Shown piece after piece: positions 61,854-64,000 of a stretch of 64,000 bases of DNA (its first letter is position 1; every line of letters begins with the position of its first letter). The notes beneath the pieces were generated by a model, which saw only the letters and a program-made list of their open reading frames with translations, searched no databases and was not told the origin of the DNA. Location: contig NZ_CAMZOF010000001.1 of NCBI RefSeq assembly GCF_947331435.1, positions 372,001-436,000 of the forward strand, in the 5' to 3' direction. A program made the position numbers and the translations under genes. The stretch is from Pelagibius sp. Alg239-R121 (lineage in GTDB: Bacteria; Pseudomonadota; Alphaproteobacteria; Kiloniellales; Kiloniellaceae).

Positions 61854-62278
61854 TGTGGAACCTCTTCGGACCCGGGTTGCTTCTTATTCTTCTTGAACAC
61901 GAGATGGCGGCTGATGAAGAAGCTGGAAATGATGACAAGCACATCGACGCCGATCTTGGCCGGCAAGGTCGGCGCCGCGAGAATGTCGATAAAGATGTAG
62001 AGCAGAAAGTTCGCGCCGGCGATATTCACGGCCAGCAAAGTGACGTAACGCAGAGCCTGCTTGTGGACAGGGTCGCTCTGATCTCCCGCAAAGGTGAGGT
62101 ATTTGTGCAGGATAAATCCGGTAAGCGCGCCCGCAATCTTGGCCAGGGTATTCCCCAGAAGATGCTGATCCGGCCAGGTCAGAACGACAGCGGTAAAGCT
62201 GCCGAGGTCGACCAGATAGACAACTCCGCCGACAGCGACGTAGAGCACCGTCTGCTTGATAAAACTGGCGTCGAACAT
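61850..62278 (-). CDS. GtrA-family membrane protein
   Basis: 142 residues from the ATG at 62278; an upstream frame extension of 46 codons overlaps the GT2 gene and is unsupported. Four membrane segments (VLYVAVGGVVYLVDLGSFTA is the first, with the family's F/Y-x-x-V-G-G-x-x-x-x-x-D pattern) and a basic C-terminus. GtrA proteins are thought to flip or present polyprenyl-phosphate-linked sugars. Its start is one base after the stop of the GT2 gene, and its end overlaps the GT39-type gene, so the three act as a unit. Confidence 0.88.
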   Translation of the reverse strand: MFDASFIKQTVLYVAVGGVVYLVDLGSFTAVVLTWPDQHLLGNTLAKIAGALTGFILHKYLTFAGDQSDPVHKQALRYVTLLAVNIAGANFLLYIFIDILAAPTLPAKIGVDVLVIISSFFISRHLVFKKNKKQPGSEEVPQ

Positions 62279-62279
62279 T

Positions 62280-63287
62280 TTACCCGGTCCGTTCCGGCGC
62301 TTTAAGACGCTCAGAGGCTTTCGGCAGCAAAACTCTATCGTACTTCGACCTGATAAGCGGAACCGTCGGCTCGTTCCCGATGTCATGAGAGAGAAAGGCG
62401 ATGAAAAACTGAACACTCAGGATAATCGGCAGGACGGCGATCATCACCGTGCCGGTCGATGCCGGAATACCGGTCTGGATCGAGTGAGACCACTCGATCG
62501 CGCCAAATATCATTCCGAACAAGCCGAAGAGAATGCTGAAAAAGAGGTTTACCGAGGCGACGGAAAAGTCGCGCAGAAAATAGGTGTAGAAAATTCGCCG
62601 GACCGAGGCCTTTACGTGCTTGATCAGAAAACTGACGGCGATATCTCTGACCTTGAGATTGCTTTCCTCGTCCGCGTAAACCGCCTGCATCGGGAAATCG
62701 TGAACGACTGCACGAATGCCGCCGAGATTGATCAGCATGTCGGTTTCGAAGAAGTAGCGCTCGGAAATGTTTTCGAAGTTCAGGCGTTTCGCCGCAATCG
62801 CGCTAATGGCCGTGAAGCCGTTTGTCGGGTCGAAGATCCGCCAGTAACCGCTGGAGATTTTCGTCATGAAGCTCAGAACGGCGTTGCCGAACAGCCGCAC
62901 GGGCGGCATGGAGTGAACGTCGTAGAGTGAGTAAAAGCGGTTGCCCTTAACGTAATCGGCATCGAGATTGACGATGTGACGGATGAGTTCGGATATCAAC
63001 GCCGGATCCATCTGGCCGTCGCCGTCCACCTTAACAATGATGTCCATGCCGTCGCCAAGCGCGAGGCCGTAGCCGGTCATGATGGCGCCGCCGACACCTT
63101 TGTTCTTTTCGTGCCGGTGCACCGTAAGGCGCGGATCGGCGCAATTTTCCTCGATGAAGGCCCCGGATCCCTCAGGGCAGCAGTCATCGATCGCGTAAAT
63201 CGCCTCGACTTCGTCGCCGATGGCTGCGAGCACGGGCAATACGAGGCTTTTCACCTTAAAGCAGGGGATGACTACAGCAACACGCAT
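62280..63287 (-). CDS. glycosyltransferase family 2, polyprenyl-phosphate sugar synthase type
   Basis: 335 residues. GT-A domain: VAVVIPCFKVKSLVLPVL, YAIDDCCPEGSG, NKGVGGAIMTGYGLAL, and the DGDGQMDP metal-binding motif; FDPTNGFTAISAIAA and SERYFFETDMLINL are typical of dolichyl-phosphate-mannose synthase relatives. Two membrane segments close the protein (SVASVNLFFSILFGLFGMIF and a second one). It would load a sugar onto undecaprenyl phosphate for use by the GT39-type enzyme in the same operon. First gene of the three-gene unit. Confidence 0.9.
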   Translation of the reverse strand: MRVAVVIPCFKVKSLVLPVLAAIGDEVEAIYAIDDCCPEGSGAFIEENCADPRLTVHRHEKNKGVGGAIMTGYGLALGDGMDIIVKVDGDGQMDPALISELIRHIVNLDADYVKGNRFYSLYDVHSMPPVRLFGNAVLSFMTKISSGYWRIFDPTNGFTAISAIAAKRLNFENISERYFFETDMLINLGGIRAVVHDFPMQAVYADEESNLKVRDIAVSFLIKHVKASVRRIFYTYFLRDFSVASVNLFFSILFGLFGMIFGAIEWSHSIQTGIPASTGTVMIAVLPIILSVQFFIAFLSHDIGNEPTVPLIRSKYDRVLLPKASERLKAPERTG

Positions 63288-63443
63288 TCTTCACTTCTTT
63301 GTTTCATCGAACCGGCTGGCATAGGCCGGCACACTTGTCCGCATCCGGGCAACGGCGGGTTTAGAGTCCTTTTCGGAGGGTGAGGCGATGGCCAAGGCCG
63401 TCCATCGGCCGCTTAAGCAATTCGAAACTTTCACGAGAGGGCG

Positions 63444-63671
63444 TCAGGAACGAAAATCCTGATCGTGAAGCCTGCTTTGCACCGTTCGCAGCTTATTTTC
63501 GGTCTCCAGCTGTTTTTCGGCTTCAAAATCCTTCATCTTGAACCACCCCGTCTGCTCTCCGATCGATTCACTGGCATCGTTCTTGATCGACCAGTGTATC
63601 AAAGCGCCGACAAGGCCGATCGCAGAGAGCAGCAGACCGGCGCTCAACAAGCTGGATAAAAAGTCGATCAT
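63444..63671 (-). CDS. small membrane-anchored protein
   Basis: 75 residues: an N-terminal membrane segment (LLSAGLLLSAIGLVGALIHW) and a charged tail with helical character (MKDFEAEKQLETENKLRTVQ). AAGGA lies 7 bases before the ATG, which supports a real gene. I do not recognise a family. It lies 156 bp upstream of the GT2 operon in the same direction, so it could be part of it or an independent gene. Confidence 0.55.
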   Translation of the reverse strand: MIDFLSSLLSAGLLLSAIGLVGALIHWSIKNDASESIGEQTGWFKMKDFEAEKQLETENKLRTVQSRLHDQDFRS

Positions 63672-64000
63672 CCGTCGTCCTTGGCTTCAATTGTCGGGCG
63701 TGGTTTCAATTATCAGGTCAAACCGGCTTCGGGCTGACAGATCTACCACAAAAACAGTGACGAAATTCCTTCGATCCTTGGCGGGACCTTACGGAGGAGC
63801 GCGTTGAGCCCAAACTCGCTCCGATCCCATAGAATTCGGTATCAATCACCGGCTTAAATAGCATATTCCACTCCCACAAAAACACTTATAATTGAAGCGG
63901 TTCGTGTTTGAGTCCCCGCAGAGATCGAGACCACAGCCTGACGGGATGCAGGAGCATATCTGTTTGTAGGCTTCTGTTGCCCCCAGACGCCAACCCGGAT
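63672..64000. other. right-edge region without supported genes
   Basis: 329 bp to the window edge. I see no coding region, RNA gene or clear terminator. It should contain the promoter of the small membrane protein gene. Confidence 0.35.

Noticed and set aside
1-64000. CRISPR arrays, insertion sequences, integrases or prophage genes
   Set aside because: No regularly spaced repeats, transposase or integrase sequence was seen on either strand.

Overview
This 64-kb window reads as chromosomal DNA of a free-living, exopolysaccharide-producing alphaproteobacterium. GC-rich codon use, a CCA-encoding tRNA, a PuuD-type urate hydroxylase and a complete-looking XrtA (exosortase A) / PEP-CTERM locus suggest a Rhodospirillales-like marine or soil lineage. 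The lineage is an inference from gene content; no rRNA or other taxonomic marker is present. I see no insertion sequence, prophage or CRISPR array.

Layout. (a) 0-10.2 kb, nitrogen scavenging: the start of a Tat-like exported protein, two tandem M81 (MlrC-like) metallopeptidases, a nitrilase-superfamily hydrolase, then a purine-ring catabolic set: membrane urate hydroxylase puuD, a divergent LysR regulator, a PuuE allantoinase fused to OHCU decarboxylase, allantoicase and ureidoglycolate lyase. (b) 10.2-15.5 kb: a TetR regulator with a clear palindromic operator facing a giant DUF2339 membrane protein, a second ureidoglycolate-lyase-like protein, and an exosortase-system acyltransferase. (c) 16.4-19.6 kb: galE, an unusual tRNA gene, a small membrane protein and manC, i.e. 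sugar-nucleotide supply. (d) 20-34.9 kb: PEP-CTERM target and control region, with twin PEP-CTERM proteins each behind its own sigma-54 promoter, a desaturase, an exported beta-helix protein with a C-terminal winged-helix domain, a YdcF protein, the TPR protein PrsT, a flavoprotein oxidase, and the PrsK/PrsR two-component system. (e) 35-40 kb: an MMPL/RND transporter, LolA-like and DUF1302 outer-membrane module. (f) 40.2-60.1 kb: a second exosortase acyltransferase and a minus-strand XrtA exopolysaccharide locus: four glycosyltransferases, undecaprenyl-phosphate sugar transferase, amidotransferase, XrtA-EpsI, Stp1-type glycosyltransferase, FemAB-like protein, polysaccharide deacetylase, ATPase, tyrosine autokinase, chain-length protein and export lipoprotein. 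(g) 60.3-63.7 kb: a membrane glycosyltransferase, GtrA and a GT2 glycosyltransferase as one operon, plus a small membrane protein.

How the parts fit. ManC and GalE would supply GDP-mannose and UDP-galactose. The XrtA locus would build, modify, polymerise and export a polysaccharide and process PEP-CTERM proteins. PrsK/PrsR would sense envelope or polymer state and, through sigma-54, switch on the twin PEP-CTERM genes. Both regulator and target promoters lie in this window, which makes the regulatory link directly testable. The most unusual single gene is the signal-peptide-bearing beta-helix protein whose last ~90 residues look like an OmpR/PhoB-type DNA-binding domain.
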